A stretch of DNA of 64,000 nucleotides from Hymenobacter nivis (GTDB taxonomy: Bacteria; Bacteroidota; Bacteroidia; Cytophagales; Hymenobacteraceae): positions 1,922,001 through 1,986,000 of the forward strand of contig NZ_CP029145.1 of assembly GCF_003149515.1 (NCBI RefSeq). Reading direction: 5' to 3'. Made by a program: the position numbers and the translations under genes. Positions 17,558 to 27,465 of this stretch are shown here, one piece after another (position 1 is the first letter of the stretch; each line of letters starts with the position of its first letter). Below the pieces are notes generated by a model that saw only the letters and a list, made by a program, of their open reading frames with translations, made no database searches and had not been told where the DNA came from.

Positions 17558-17650
17558 TTATTTGTGAATGAGCGAGTTGTGAATGAGTGAATTGTAAAAC
17601 TCAAAGCATTATAATTAACCTATTCACAACTCGCTCATTCACGAATAATT
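17556..17650. terminator. Bidirectional palindrome spanning both convergent stop codons
   Basis: The left arm AATTATTTGTGAATGAGCGA and onwards (29 bp, 17556-17584) and the right arm ending TCGCTCATTCACGAATAATT (17622-17650) are nearly perfect complements. The element runs from inside the tldE stop codon to inside the stop codon of the minus-strand gene. It would terminate transcription from both sides. Confidence 0.75.
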
Positions 17651-18275
17651 ACCTGCCAAACTGGATACCGGCGTAGGCCTGGAACACGCGGTTTTGCAGC
17701 TTGGGGTCGTTGATGCCGGTGAGGTTGCGGGCATCGTTGATGTCGTTGAGGCCGGCCACGAGGCGGGCCCCCAGCGTGAGGCTGCCGAGCTTGAGGCCCG
17801 CGCCGCCGGCCACGCTGAAATCAGTTTTCTTGTACTGGTCCTTCACGTTCTGGCCATCCACGTTGGCGTAGGCCGCCGAGCCGTTGGTACCGCTGATTTC
17901 GACCTGGCCGTTGCGGGTCGCGTCCACGAGCAGGCCGAACTGCGGGCCGGCTTCCACGAACACGGGGCCCAGCGTGAGCTTGAGCAGCACCGGCACCGAG
18001 AAGTAGTGCAGTTTGGTGTCGTAGTCGGTGAAGGCGCCCTTCAGGTTGCCGCCTTGCTGGGAGTACTGTATTTCGGGCTGGATGGACAGGGGCCCCGCAA
18101 TTTTGCCCTGAAAGATGAGGCCGACGTGGTAGTAGGTTTTGTAGGACGACGACTCGCCGTCGCGGCCCCGCATCTCGGCCGCGTTGATGCCCGCCTTGAC
18201 GCCGAATTGGGCCTGGGCCTTGGGGGCAAACGCCACCGCCAGGGCAGCGGCGAGGGGAAAAGCAAGGAGTTTCAT
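17649..18275 (-). CDS. PorT-like outer membrane beta-barrel protein
   Basis: The 208-residue protein begins with a signal peptide (MKLLAFPLAAALAVAFAPKA, cleavage near AQAQF). FGVKAGINAAEM, YYHVGLIFQGKIAGPLSIQP, EIQYSQQGG, and the end FQAYAGIQFGR show alternating barrel strands typical of the Bacteroidetes PorT/OmpW-like 'outer membrane protein beta-barrel' family. It probably inserts in the outer membrane, but the ligand is unknown and a secretion role (as for PorT) cannot be claimed. A candidate -7 box, TACTTTCG, lies about 50 bp upstream of the start on the minus strand. Confidence 0.8.
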   Translation of the reverse strand: MKLLAFPLAAALAVAFAPKAQAQFGVKAGINAAEMRGRDGESSSYKTYYHVGLIFQGKIAGPLSIQPEIQYSQQGGNLKGAFTDYDTKLHYFSVPVLLKLTLGPVFVEAGPQFGLLVDATRNGQVEISGTNGSAAYANVDGQNVKDQYKKTDFSVAGGAGLKLGSLTLGARLVAGLNDINDARNLTGINDPKLQNRVFQAYAGIQFGR

Positions 18276-18535
18276 AATTGGTTAGAATAGAATAATGGGG
18301 GAGTGAATGCCACGAAAGTACACCCCAGCCAGCGGCCACGAGTGCCAACGCGGGCCCCTTCCGAAAGTTGTGCCTGGCTACCGGTTGGGCCCCGGCCGGC
18401 AGCGGCGCGGACGTTGGCCACCGCCGGGCCCCGACGGTAATTTTCGGGCTGGGGCGCTAAATACTTGGCCTTGGCGCAACCCCGGCCGTTTTCTGGTTTC
18501 ATTTGAGTAGTTTATCCGTTCGCTTTTTCCCCCGC

Positions 18536-19156
18536 ATGCCCGTTCCCTTCACGTTTGTGCGCCTCAGCTACCACTCCGGCGATTGGGACGCGGTGGACGA
18601 GCGCATGCCCGCCAACCTGCTGCACTCGCTGGTGCAGTACACCAAAGTACCCGTCGAACCCAAGGAAAAAGTGGTGGCCCTCGATAGCCCCGCGCTGTTC
18701 GGCTACCCGTTTTGCTACCTGAGCGGGCACCGGCTGGTGCAGTTTTCGGCGGCCGAAAAAAAGAACTTCACTCAGTACGTGCGCAACGGCGGCTTCGTGT
18801 TTGTGGACGACTGCAACCACGACATCGACGGCCTGTTTGCCCGCTCGTTTGAGGAGCAGATGCGCGTGTGCTTTGGGCCCCAGGCTTTGAAAAAAATCCC
18901 CAAAACCCACCCCATCTACTCGCAGTTTTTCCAGTTCAAAGACGGGCCCCCGAACACGGGCTTCGAGCTAAACGGCTGGGGCGACGACCTCGTGCACGAC
19001 TACCTCAAGGGCATCGAAATCAAGGGCCGCCTGGGCGTGCTCTACTCCAACAAAGACTACGGCTGCGAATGGGACTACGACTTCCGCAACAAGCGCTTTT
19101 TAGCCGAAGACAACACCAAGTTTGGGGTCAACATTTTGCTCTACGCCCTTACTTGA
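18536..19156 (+). CDS. DUF4159 domain protein, first gene of a MoxR operon
   Basis: The 206-residue protein matches the DUF4159 pattern: FTFVRLSYHSGDWDAVDERM near the start, then FGYPFCYLSGHRLVQFS, a FVDDCNHDIDG segment and WDYDFRNKRF. DUF4159 has a glutamine-amidotransferase-like fold and in Bacteroidetes is often encoded next to MoxR ATPase and DUF58 genes, as here. Its biochemical role is not known. The ATG at 18536 is preferred over a TTG at 18503, because family similarity starts right after it. A family A hairpin separates it from the ATPase gene. Confidence 0.8.
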   Translation: MPVPFTFVRLSYHSGDWDAVDERMPANLLHSLVQYTKVPVEPKEKVVALDSPALFGYPFCYLSGHRLVQFSAAEKKNFTQYVRNGGFVFVDDCNHDIDGLFARSFEEQMRVCFGPQALKKIPKTHPIYSQFFQFKDGPPNTGFELNGWGDDLVHDYLKGIEIKGRLGVLYSNKDYGCEWDYDFRNKRFLAEDNTKFGVNILLYALT

Positions 19157-19190
19157 GCCTTTGTAATATGTCTGCTAAAGCAATCTAAAA

Positions 19191-19288
19191 GGCCGTCATG
19201 CTGAGCGCAGCCGAAGCATCTCTAATGCGTCACTAACCATGTTTACTACCATGATAGAGATGCTTCGGCTGCGCTCAGCATGACGGCC
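19191..19288. repeat. Family A palindrome with perfect 33-bp arms
   Basis: GGCCGTCATGCTGAGCGCAG and onwards (19191-19223) is the exact complement of 19256-19288. It lies between the DUF4159 and MoxR genes and is the best-preserved standard member of family A. Confidence 0.9.
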
Positions 19289-19320
19289 CAATCAAATTAA
19301 AGTTAGAAGCCAACCAAAAC

Positions 19321-20298
<978 letters not shown>

Positions 20299-20304
20299 CA
20301 CGCT

Positions 20305-20398
20305 GTAGCGCGGACTTTATAGTCCGCGGCTCTCGCTTCGTCCTGCCGATTACCGTTCAGCGACCGTTCAAAGCCGCGGACTACAAAGTCCGCGCTAC
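20305..20398. repeat. Family B palindrome
   Basis: The outer arms GTAGCGCGGACTTTATAGTC (20305) and the complementary end GACTACAAAGTCCGCGCTAC (to 20398) enclose the family B core CTCGCTTCGTCCTGCCGATT. It lies between the MoxR and DUF58 genes. Confidence 0.85.
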
Positions 20399-20408
20399 AA
20401 CCAAACCC

Positions 20409-21281
20409 ATGCTCAGCCCCGAACTCCTGCACGCTCTGCGCAACCTGCCGCTGGCCGCCAAACGGGCGGCCGAGGGCTTCTTGGCGGGGGCCCACGCCAG
20501 CCGGCGGCACGGCGTGGGCATGGAGTTCAGCCAGTACCGGCCCTACCAGCCGGGCGACGACCTGCGCCGGCTCGACTGGCGCCTGGCGGCCCGCTCCGAC
20601 CGCTACTACCTGCGCGAATCGGAGGTGGATACGAGCCTGACTGTGCACCTGCTGCTGGACGCCAGCGCCAGCATGAACCACCGCGACACCAACGGCCTCA
20701 CCAAGCTCGACTACGGCCGGCTGCTGCTGGGGGCCCTGGCCTACCTGGCGCAGCACCAGGGCGACGCCGTGGGCCTGACCATACTCAGTCCCAGCGGCTT
20801 GCGCCACCTGCCGCCCCGGGCCGACGCGCGCCAGCTGCCGCGCCTCTACCACGCCCTCGAAACCGCCGAAGCCGCCGGCACCTTCCCCGACGCGGCCACG
20901 CTGGCGCCCCTCACCGCCCGCCGCCAACGGGCCCTGGCGGTATGCGTGAGCGATTTATACGAAGACGACGGCGAGATAAACCGCCTGCTGAAACGCCTGC
21001 GCGCCGTGAGCGGCGACGTGCTGCTGCTACACCTGGTAGCCGATAACGAACTAAATTTCAGCTACCGTGGAGCCGTGACGCTGCGCGACCTTGAAACCGG
21101 CCAAACCCTGCAAATCGACGCCGACCAGCAGCGCGCCACCTACCAAACCCAGCTGCAAGCCTGGCTGGCCGACACCGCCCAAGCCGCCCGCCGCCAGGGC
21201 TTCGATTACCATTTATTGAACACCGCCGCGCCGCTCGACGGGGCCCTGCGCGAGTTTTTGCGACGACGCGCTAGCTCGTAA
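20409..21281 (+). CDS. DUF58 domain protein (von Willebrand A-like)
   Basis: The 290-residue protein has the DUF58 signature GMEFSQYRPYQPGDDLRRLD followed by WRLAARSDRYYLRE, and a vWA-like fold with a partial metal site DASASMN (about residue 85). DUF58 proteins are substrates or partners of MoxR ATPases. No membrane segment is visible, so it is probably cytoplasmic or peripheral. The start ATG is 10 bp after the family B repeat. A long hairpin follows the stop codon, yet the next gene continues the operon logically. Confidence 0.88.
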   Translation: MLSPELLHALRNLPLAAKRAAEGFLAGAHASRRHGVGMEFSQYRPYQPGDDLRRLDWRLAARSDRYYLRESEVDTSLTVHLLLDASASMNHRDTNGLTKLDYGRLLLGALAYLAQHQGDAVGLTILSPSGLRHLPPRADARQLPRLYHALETAEAAGTFPDAATLAPLTARRQRALAVCVSDLYEDDGEINRLLKRLRAVSGDVLLLHLVADNELNFSYRGAVTLRDLETGQTLQIDADQQRATYQTQLQAWLADTAQAARRQGFDYHLLNTAAPLDGALREFLRRRASS

Positions 21282-21283
21282 AG

Positions 21284-21374
21284 CCTTAGCGAAACTTACT
21301 TTTCACTTGGCGAAACCCTGCGCGAAATGCGTTAGCGCAAAGTTTCGCCAAGTGAAAAGTAAGTTTCTCTAAGG
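21284..21374. repeat. Long palindrome between DUF58 and BatA-like genes
   Basis: CCTTAGCGAAACTTACTTTT at the left is complementary to AAAAGTAAGTTTCTCTAAGG at the right, with the intervening CACTTGGCGAAAC and GTTTCGCCAAGTG also paired. The right arm ends 7 bp before the TTG start of the next gene and supplies its AAGG. Confidence 0.8.
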
Positions 21375-21380
21375 AAATTT

Positions 21381-22952
21381 TTGACCGAAATTCATCCCTA
21401 CCTTTTGCTTACCCTCACCTCCCCTTCTGCGCTGCTGGCTTTGCTGGGCTTGCTGGTGCCGCTGGCCATCTACCTCTGGAACCGGCGGCCGGGGCCCGAG
21501 GTGGCGGTGGGCAGCCTGCGCTGGCTGGCCGCGGGCGCCAACCGCCGCCTGCGCAACCTGAAGCCCGAGCAGCTGGCGCTACTGCTGCTGCGCGCCGCCG
21601 TGCTGGGGGCCCTGGCGGTGGCGGTGGCCGGCCCGGCGTGGCGGCAGGTGCGCCCGGCCGGCCGCGGCCAGGTGCTGGTGGGCCCCGAGCTGGCCGGCAC
21701 CCCGGCGCTGGCCGCCGCCCGCCCGGGACTCGATTCGCTGCGCCGCCGGGGCTATGCGTTGCGCTGGCTGGCCCCCGGCCTTCCGGCAGTAGCGGCCGAT
21801 TCGCTGGGCCGCTACCGGGGCCCGGCGGCGGGCGATTTTGCCTGGGCACGGGTGCAGCAGGCGGTAGATTCGTTTCCCGGGCAGCCGATGCGCGTGTTGG
21901 CAGCCAGCACGTTGCGCGGCTTGCAGGGGCCCCACCCGCCGCTACCGGCCGCCGTGCGCTGGCAGCTGCTGAACCCAGGGGGCCCGGCGGTTACCTGGTT
22001 GGCCGAAGCGGCCGGCACGCCCGATAGCCTGCACCTACTGGTAGGCCGCAGCGCCGCCACCCAAACGACTTTCCAAACCTTAGCTGTGGCCCGGCCAGCC
22101 GGCGGCGCGCTGCTGCGCGCGCCGGGCCTGGGGCCCCTGCGCTACCTCACCGCGGCCGACGGCACCGGCCTGCTGCGGCCCGATGCCGCGGCGCAGGGCC
22201 CCGGCCTCGCCGTGGCGGGGCCCCTGCGCGCCGTGCTGTACGCCACGCCCGGCCACGCCGAGGAAGCCCGCTACCTGCAGGCCGCGCTGCAAGCGGCCGC
22301 CCTGGGGCTGGCCGTGCCGTTGCAGCTGACTACGGCCCCGGCAGCAACAACCCCAGCAGCCGGTATTGATTGGCTGTTTTGGCTGTCTGATGCGCCCGTG
22401 CCAGCCGCTTGGCGAGCGGCGGCAGCGCGGGGCGCGCACGTGTGGCAAGCCGCCGCCGGTCCTGGCGTGGCCGATACCGCGCAGCTGGTGGCCCCGGCCG
22501 CCGGAGCCGCGGCCGTTGCGCTATTTCGGCGGGCCCCAGGGCCCGCGCTGGCCGGCGCCGCGCCGCTGTGGGCCGATGGCCGGGGTCGTGCCGTGCTGGC
22601 GCGCCAGGCCGTGGGCCAGGGCGCTTTTTATAAATTAAGCACCCGCCTGCAACCCGCCTGGAGTGAGTTAGCCGACAGCCCGGCCCTGCCCGCTTTGCTG
22701 CTGGAGGTGCTGCGCCCCGAGCCCGCGGCCGATACCCCGGAGGCCTTCGGCGCCCACGACCAGCGCCGCTTCGACCCGGCCCAGTTGCCCGCCGCCCCAG
22801 GGCTCCAGGCAATGGCTAGTAGCCTGCCCGTCACCGCTTTTACTTTCGCTGATTTGCGGCCGTGGCTGGTACTACTAGCCGCGCTACTATTTGCCGTGGA
22901 GCGCAGGGTGGCCCGGCGCATAGCCGCCTCATCTTCAACTTCCGCCGCATGA
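21381..22952 (+). CDS. BatA/aerotolerance-type membrane protein
   Basis: The 523-residue protein starts with the BatA N-terminal domain: a first membrane helix (SALLALLGLLVPLAIYLW), NRRPGPEVAVGSLRWL, a basic loop, and a second helix (LALLLLRAAVLGALAVAVAG). A final helix lies near the end (LRPWLVLLAALLFAVE). The large middle part is extracytoplasmic and rich in Ala, Gly and Leu. In Bacteroidetes such proteins follow MoxR/DUF58 genes and are thought to form a membrane complex. The start is a TTG at 21381, preceded by AAGGAAATTT, one of the few purine-rich possible ribosome sites here. The stop codon overlaps the next start (ATGA). Confidence 0.78.
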   Translation: MTEIHPYLLLTLTSPSALLALLGLLVPLAIYLWNRRPGPEVAVGSLRWLAAGANRRLRNLKPEQLALLLLRAAVLGALAVAVAGPAWRQVRPAGRGQVLVGPELAGTPALAAARPGLDSLRRRGYALRWLAPGLPAVAADSLGRYRGPAAGDFAWARVQQAVDSFPGQPMRVLAASTLRGLQGPHPPLPAAVRWQLLNPGGPAVTWLAEAAGTPDSLHLLVGRSAATQTTFQTLAVARPAGGALLRAPGLGPLRYLTAADGTGLLRPDAAAQGPGLAVAGPLRAVLYATPGHAEEARYLQAALQAAALGLAVPLQLTTAPAATTPAAGIDWLFWLSDAPVPAAWRAAAARGAHVWQAAAGPGVADTAQLVAPAAGAAAVALFRRAPGPALAGAAPLWADGRGRAVLARQAVGQGAFYKLSTRLQPAWSELADSPALPALLLEVLRPEPAADTPEAFGAHDQRRFDPAQLPAAPGLQAMASSLPVTAFTFADLRPWLVLLAALLFAVERRVARRIAASSSTSAA

Positions 22953-25264
22953 CGCCCGCCGCTTTCATTGCCGAAACGCCTGCGCTGGCCGCCTCGCGCC
23001 AGCAGCTGGGGGCCTTGGGCCGCCGCTATGCGCTGCGCCGGGCCGCGGCCTTGCTGCTGCCGGCGCTGGCCGGGGCCCTGCTGCTGGCCGGCCTGGCAAA
23101 GCACTGGCCCGGCGCCATGTGGCCACTAGCGGGGCTGGCAATCATCGTCTTAGGCCTGGCAGCCTGGCGCCTGACGCCGCTGGGGCCCCTGCCCGCCGCC
23201 GCTGTAGCCCGCCGCCTCGACCGCCGCTATCCGGCCCTCGAAGACAGCGCCGGTCTGCTCCTGCTGCCAGCCGAAAACCTGAGCTTACTAGAACAATTCC
23301 AGCAGCAACGCGTGGCCGGTCGCCTCACGCAACTTACTAAGAGCGAAGAGCAACTGTTGCCCGTTGACTTCCGCCGGCCGGGCCTGCTGGCCCTGGGGCT
23401 ACTGGTGGCCGGGGCCGCCGCCTGGGCATGGCCAATGGCAAGTCCCCGGGGTGCCATTCCGGCCGCCGTGGCGGTACATTTCAACGCGCCACCGGCCCGG
23501 CCCGGGGCCCCGGCGCCGGCCCGCATCCTCGAAACACAGCTGCTGGTGACGCCGCCAGCCTACACCCGGCGGGGGGAGTTTGCCCCGGCGCAGGCGTCGT
23601 TTCGGTGCCCGCAGGGGGCGCGGATACGCTGGCGGGTGCGCGTGAGCCGGCCGGTGGCCGGTGGGGCCCCGGTGCTGGAGATGGACGGGCACCGAGTAGC
23701 CTTCCGGCCGGTGGCGGGCGCAGCTAATATGTTTGAAGCCAAGCAGATTATGAACGCCTCAGCCCTGTACCGGCTGCGCTTTGCGGGCACCGTATCCGAC
23801 GATTATGCCATCGACGTGCAGGCTGACCAGGCCCCCGCGGTGCGCATCCTCACGCCCAGAGCCTACACGCTGGTGCCCGCCCGCGGGGCCCGGCCCGAGG
23901 TGCCGGTGCGCGCCCTGCTGCACGACGATTACGGATTGAGCCGCGCCGAGCTGATCATCACCGTGGCCCAGGGCGCAGGCGAGGCGGTGAAATTCCGCGA
24001 AGTGCGGCGCGACCTGAGCGGAGCCCTGGGGCCCCAGCCAGCGCAAACCACGGTGGGCAGCCTGCTCAATTTGAAGCAGTTGGGCCTGACTTATGGTGAC
24101 GAGCTATACTTCTACATTTCGGCCCGCGACAACAATGGCCACAGCGCCCGCTCCGATGCCTACCTGGTGCAGTGGCAGGATACCGCCCAGGCCGCCGGCG
24201 TGTCGGGCTTGATGGGAGGGCCCAAGGTGGCCCCGGCCTATTTCCGCAGCCAGCGCCAGCTCATCATCGACACCCAAAAGCTGCTGGCCGAACGCAAGAA
24301 TCTCACCCTAAGCGAGTTGACTACCCGCGCCAACGAGCTGGGGGCCGACCAGCAGGCGCTGCGCCTGCGCTACGGCAAGTTTATGGGCGAGGAGCTGGAG
24401 CCCGGCCTGGGCGTGACGGCGGGCCCCGAGACCGAGGCCCAGCCCGCACCCCGCGCCGAGTCGCACTCGCCCATTGCGGAGGACGACGACGCGCCCGCAC
24501 CCACTGCGCCGGCCGCGGGCCACGACGACCACGACCACGAGGCCAGCGCGCCGGCGGGCGGCAACGCCTCGCCCACGGCCGAAACCGACGCCCTGCTCCA
24601 GCCCTACATCCACAAGCACGACGACGCGGAAACTGCTGATTTTTTGGAGCCCGCCGTAAAAACCAAGCTGCGCGCCGTGCTCGACCAGATGTGGGCCGCC
24701 GAGCTGCGCCTACGCACCGCGCAGCCCGCCGCCGCCCTGCCGTACGAGTACCGGGCCCTGCGCCTGCTCAAGGAAGTGCAGCAACAAACCCGCGCCTTCG
24801 TGAAGAAAGCCGGTTTCGCCCCGCCCGCCGCGCCCGAACCCAACCTGCGCCTCACTGGTGATTTGAAGGGCGCGGCCGCCCCGCGCCTGCAAGCGCAGGT
24901 GCCCGCGCCCGCCGCTCAGCCCGCCGTGCGCGGGGCCTTGGCCTGGCTGGCCGCCAGCACCGCTGGCCAGCCCGCCCGCCCCGCCGATGCCCGCCTGCTG
25001 GAGCCCGCCGGTGCCGCCCTGGCCCAGGCCGCCTTGCAGCAGCCGGGGGCCTACCTAGGGGCCCTGCGCGACCTTCGCCACTTGCTGGCCGACGTGCGCG
25101 CTGGCCGCCCGTCCTGCCCCGATTGCCGCCGCACGGTGGCCCGCGCCCTCACCGACCTGCTGCCCCCGCCTCCGCCCGCCGACGCGGCCCCGCCCACCCC
25201 CGACCGGCTCGCGCGGCGCTATTTTCAGAATTTAAGCAGTCAGCCAAAAGTAAACGCACATTAA
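22949..25264 (+). CDS. Large membrane-anchored protein, DUF4175-like, of MoxR operon
   Basis: The 771-residue protein begins at an ATG overlapping the upstream stop codon, which indicates translational coupling. Two or three membrane helices lie near the N-terminus (LLLPALAGALLLAGL, MWPLAGLAIIVLGLAAW, LLALGLLVAGAAAW). A long extracytoplasmic region follows, with DDYGLSRAELIITVA (about 330). A charged, His/Asp-rich linker (HDDHDHEASAPAGG, about 525) follows, then alpha-helical sequence. The order (hydrophobic N-terminus, then coiled extracytoplasmic part) resembles DUF4175 proteins of MoxR clusters, though I cannot confirm it. The DHDH stretch could bind metal. The open frame continues upstream, but that part overlaps the previous gene. 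Confidence 0.68.
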   Translation: MTPAAFIAETPALAASRQQLGALGRRYALRRAAALLLPALAGALLLAGLAKHWPGAMWPLAGLAIIVLGLAAWRLTPLGPLPAAAVARRLDRRYPALEDSAGLLLLPAENLSLLEQFQQQRVAGRLTQLTKSEEQLLPVDFRRPGLLALGLLVAGAAAWAWPMASPRGAIPAAVAVHFNAPPARPGAPAPARILETQLLVTPPAYTRRGEFAPAQASFRCPQGARIRWRVRVSRPVAGGAPVLEMDGHRVAFRPVAGAANMFEAKQIMNASALYRLRFAGTVSDDYAIDVQADQAPAVRILTPRAYTLVPARGARPEVPVRALLHDDYGLSRAELIITVAQGAGEAVKFREVRRDLSGALGPQPAQTTVGSLLNLKQLGLTYGDELYFYISARDNNGHSARSDAYLVQWQDTAQAAGVSGLMGGPKVAPAYFRSQRQLIIDTQKLLAERKNLTLSELTTRANELGADQQALRLRYGKFMGEELEPGLGVTAGPETEAQPAPRAESHSPIAEDDDAPAPTAPAAGHDDHDHEASAPAGGNASPTAETDALLQPYIHKHDDAETADFLEPAVKTKLRAVLDQMWAAELRLRTAQPAAALPYEYRALRLLKEVQQQTRAFVKKAGFAPPAAPEPNLRLTGDLKGAAAPRLQAQVPAPAAQPAVRGALAWLAASTAGQPARPADARLLEPAGAALAQAALQQPGAYLGALRDLRHLLADVRAGRPSCPDCRRTVARALTDLLPPPPPADAAPPTPDRLARRYFQNLSSQPKVNAH

Positions 25265-25494
25265 TTTCTTGCCACATAGCTGTTAATCAAAAAGATGGTG
25301 GTATAAAACGGAATAGTCCAGCGACTTTTCCTGTCGTCGGACCACTCTTACGATAGCCCGGAACCACTGTTTTTTAGTGAGAGTGGCCCGACGAAGTCCT
25401 TCGGGCAATTCGCCGGGCCACCCCGTTTTAAACCACCACCCAAAAAACGCTAATAGCTAGCATCTAAAAACTCATCCCTTAAGCCGTTGATTGC
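25265..25494. repeat. Intergenic palindrome (arms at 25297 and 25423) with inner hairpin
   Basis: GGTGGTATAAAACGG (25297-25311) pairs with CCGTTTTAAACCACC (25423-25437). Inside, TCGTCGGACCACTCTTA pairs with GTGAGAGTGGCCCGACGA. This is another nested arrangement, here within the MoxR operon. No gene lies in the interval. Confidence 0.75.
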
Positions 25495-27300
25495 TTGGCC
25501 ATTTCTTCCCCGACGTTGATTTATTACGGCTTGGCCGGCGCGTGCCTGCTGCTGGGCCTCGGGCTGGTGGCGGCCGCCTGGCGCCGCCCCAGCCGCCGCC
25601 AGCGCGGCCTGCGGGTGCTAGCCGGGGCCCTGGCGGCCGCGGCCCTGTGGCTCACAGCCTATCCACCCCGGCGCGCCGTACCCGCCGCCCGCGCCGAGGC
25701 CATCGTGCTGACACCTGACTACCAGCTCGATACGCTAGCCCAGCTGCGGCGGCGGCTCGGGGCGGGCACGCCCGTGTGGCGCTACGCCGGGGCCCCGGGC
25801 CCGGCCGGCGCCCGGCCGCTGGGCAGCCTGCTGGCCCTGGCCGAGCAGCGCCCGGCCCTGCGCCGCGTGCACGTGCTGGGAGAAGGCCTGCCCGACGCCG
25901 CGCTGCCCCAGCTGGGGGCCCTGGCGGTGCAAACGCACGCCGCCCCGGCCTTTGCGGGTTTTGCCACGGCCGCTTGGCCCCGGCGCGTGTTGCTAGGCGA
26001 GCCGCTGCTAGTGGAGGGCACCGCGGCAACGCCCGCCGGGGCCCCGGCCTGGGTGAGCCTGCACGCCGACGGCGCCGGGCGCGACTCAATGCGGATGCCG
26101 GCCGGCGGCGGGCCATTTCGGTTGCGCTACCGGCCCAAGGCGGCCGGGCTGGCGCGCTACCGGCTGGTGCTGCGCCAGCCCAGCCACGCCGCCTGGGCCG
26201 AGCCGGTGCCGCTGGAAGTAGCCGCCGCCCCGCACCCGCCGGTGCTGCTGCTGAGCGCTGCGCCGTCGTTCGAGTTTAAATTTTTGAAGAACCACCTCGC
26301 TGGGCAGCCGCGGGCCGTGGCCGTGCGCACGGGCATCAGCCGGGGCCTCACGCAAACCGAATTCCTAAACCAGCCCGCCCAGGACCTCAGCCGCCTCACG
26401 CCCACCCTGCTGGCACGCTACGCCGTAGTGATGGCCGATGCCGGCACCCTCGCCAGCCTGTCGGGCCCCGAAAGCCAGGCCCTGCGCGGAGCCCTGCAAA
26501 CCGGCCGCCTGGGCCTGGTAGTACTGGCCGATGCCGCGCCGCTGCCCGCCGCTACCCCGGCGCGGGCCGATTTTGCCGTGGTGCCGCACCCTACGGCAGC
26601 CACGCCCCAACTGCTAGCCTGGACCGATGCGCCCGCCGCCGTGCGCGCCCCGCTGCCCGCTACGCTGCGCCCCAGTACCGCACTTCAACCGCTGGTGCAG
26701 GGCCCCGACGCGGCACTGGTGGCCGCCAAGCGCCGCTTCGGGCTGGGCGCGGTGGTCGTATCGGTAGTACCCGAAACCTTCCGCTGGGCCCTGCAAGGGC
26801 AGGACGCCGGGTATGCCTCGTTTTGGAACCGGCTGCTGAGCGCGGCCACGCCCGCCGCGCCGGCCGCCGCCACCTGGCGCGTAGCCACGGGCTGGCCCAA
26901 GGCCCAGAACTCCACGGCATTGCACTTAGAAGCGGGGGCCTTCCCAAGCGCGCCGCCCACTGTGCGGGCACTGGCCGGGGGCCCCACCGTGGCCCTGCCC
27001 CTGCGCCAGGACCCGCGCCTGCCCGAGTGGAGCACGGCCCTGTTTTGGCCCGCCGCGGCCGGCTGGCACCAGGTGCAGGGCCCCGGCAAAACCAGTTTTT
27101 CCTTCTACGTGTTCGGGCCCGACGACTGGCAGGGCCCCGAGGCCCAGCAGCGCCAGCTGGCCGCCGCGCAACGTGCCAGCGCCGCCCCTGGCCCGGCCGC
27201 CACAGCCCCCGGCGCGGTGCAGGAGCCCTGGCCGGCGGGCTGGTTTTTCGGCTTGTTCCTGCTCGCCGCGGGGTACTTGTGGCTGGAGGAAAAGCTGTAG
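25495..27300 (+). CDS. Membrane protein, last gene of the MoxR operon
   Basis: The 601-residue protein starts with a membrane helix (YYGLAGACLLLGLGLVAAAW), then a second ([16 protein letters not shown]). A long extracytoplasmic domain follows, ending with another helix (GWFFGLFLLAAGYLWL) and a short tail. The internal sequence HPPVLLLSAAPSFEFKFLKN is typical of the Bacteroidetes membrane proteins that end MoxR/BatA operons. This segment resembles glutamine-amidotransferase-like domains (FVVMADAGTLASL-type strands). No enzyme motif is evident. The start is a TTG at 25495, and no ATG is better placed. Confidence 0.65.
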   Translation: MAISSPTLIYYGLAGACLLLGLGLVAAAWRRPSRRQRGLRVLAGALAAAALWLTAYPPRRAVPAARAEAIVLTPDYQLDTLAQLRRRLGAGTPVWRYAGAPGPAGARPLGSLLALAEQRPALRRVHVLGEGLPDAALPQLGALAVQTHAAPAFAGFATAAWPRRVLLGEPLLVEGTAATPAGAPAWVSLHADGAGRDSMRMPAGGGPFRLRYRPKAAGLARYRLVLRQPSHAAWAEPVPLEVAAAPHPPVLLLSAAPSFEFKFLKNHLAGQPRAVAVRTGISRGLTQTEFLNQPAQDLSRLTPTLLARYAVVMADAGTLASLSGPESQALRGALQTGRLGLVVLADAAPLPAATPARADFAVVPHPTAATPQLLAWTDAPAAVRAPLPATLRPSTALQPLVQGPDAALVAAKRRFGLGAVVVSVVPETFRWALQGQDAGYASFWNRLLSAATPAAPAAATWRVATGWPKAQNSTALHLEAGAFPSAPPTVRALAGGPTVALPLRQDPRLPEWSTALFWPAAAGWHQVQGPGKTSFSFYVFGPDDWQGPEAQQRQLAAAQRASAAPGPAATAPGAVQEPWPAGWFFGLFLLAAGYLWLEEKL

Positions 27301-27325
27301 CTTCGGGCTTTCTAAGTTAATAAAA

Positions 27326-27420
27326 CGGTCATGCTGAGCGCAGTCGAAGCACCTCTGCCGCAGCAGTAATTAATAAGTTAGTCTGCGGGAGAGATGCTTC
27401 GACAGGCTCAGCATGACGGC
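27326..27420. repeat. Family A palindrome, imperfect
   Basis: CGGTCATGCTGAGCGCAGTC at the left and GACAGGCTCAGCATGACGGC at the right pair with mismatches. GAAGCACCTCT in the left arm faces AGAGATGCTTC in the right arm. It lies between the MoxR operon and the convergent pseudogene. Confidence 0.8.
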
Positions 27421-27465
27421 CTTAAGGCACCCTTAAGATAACCCAGCAGCTTCTAACAAAACCGT

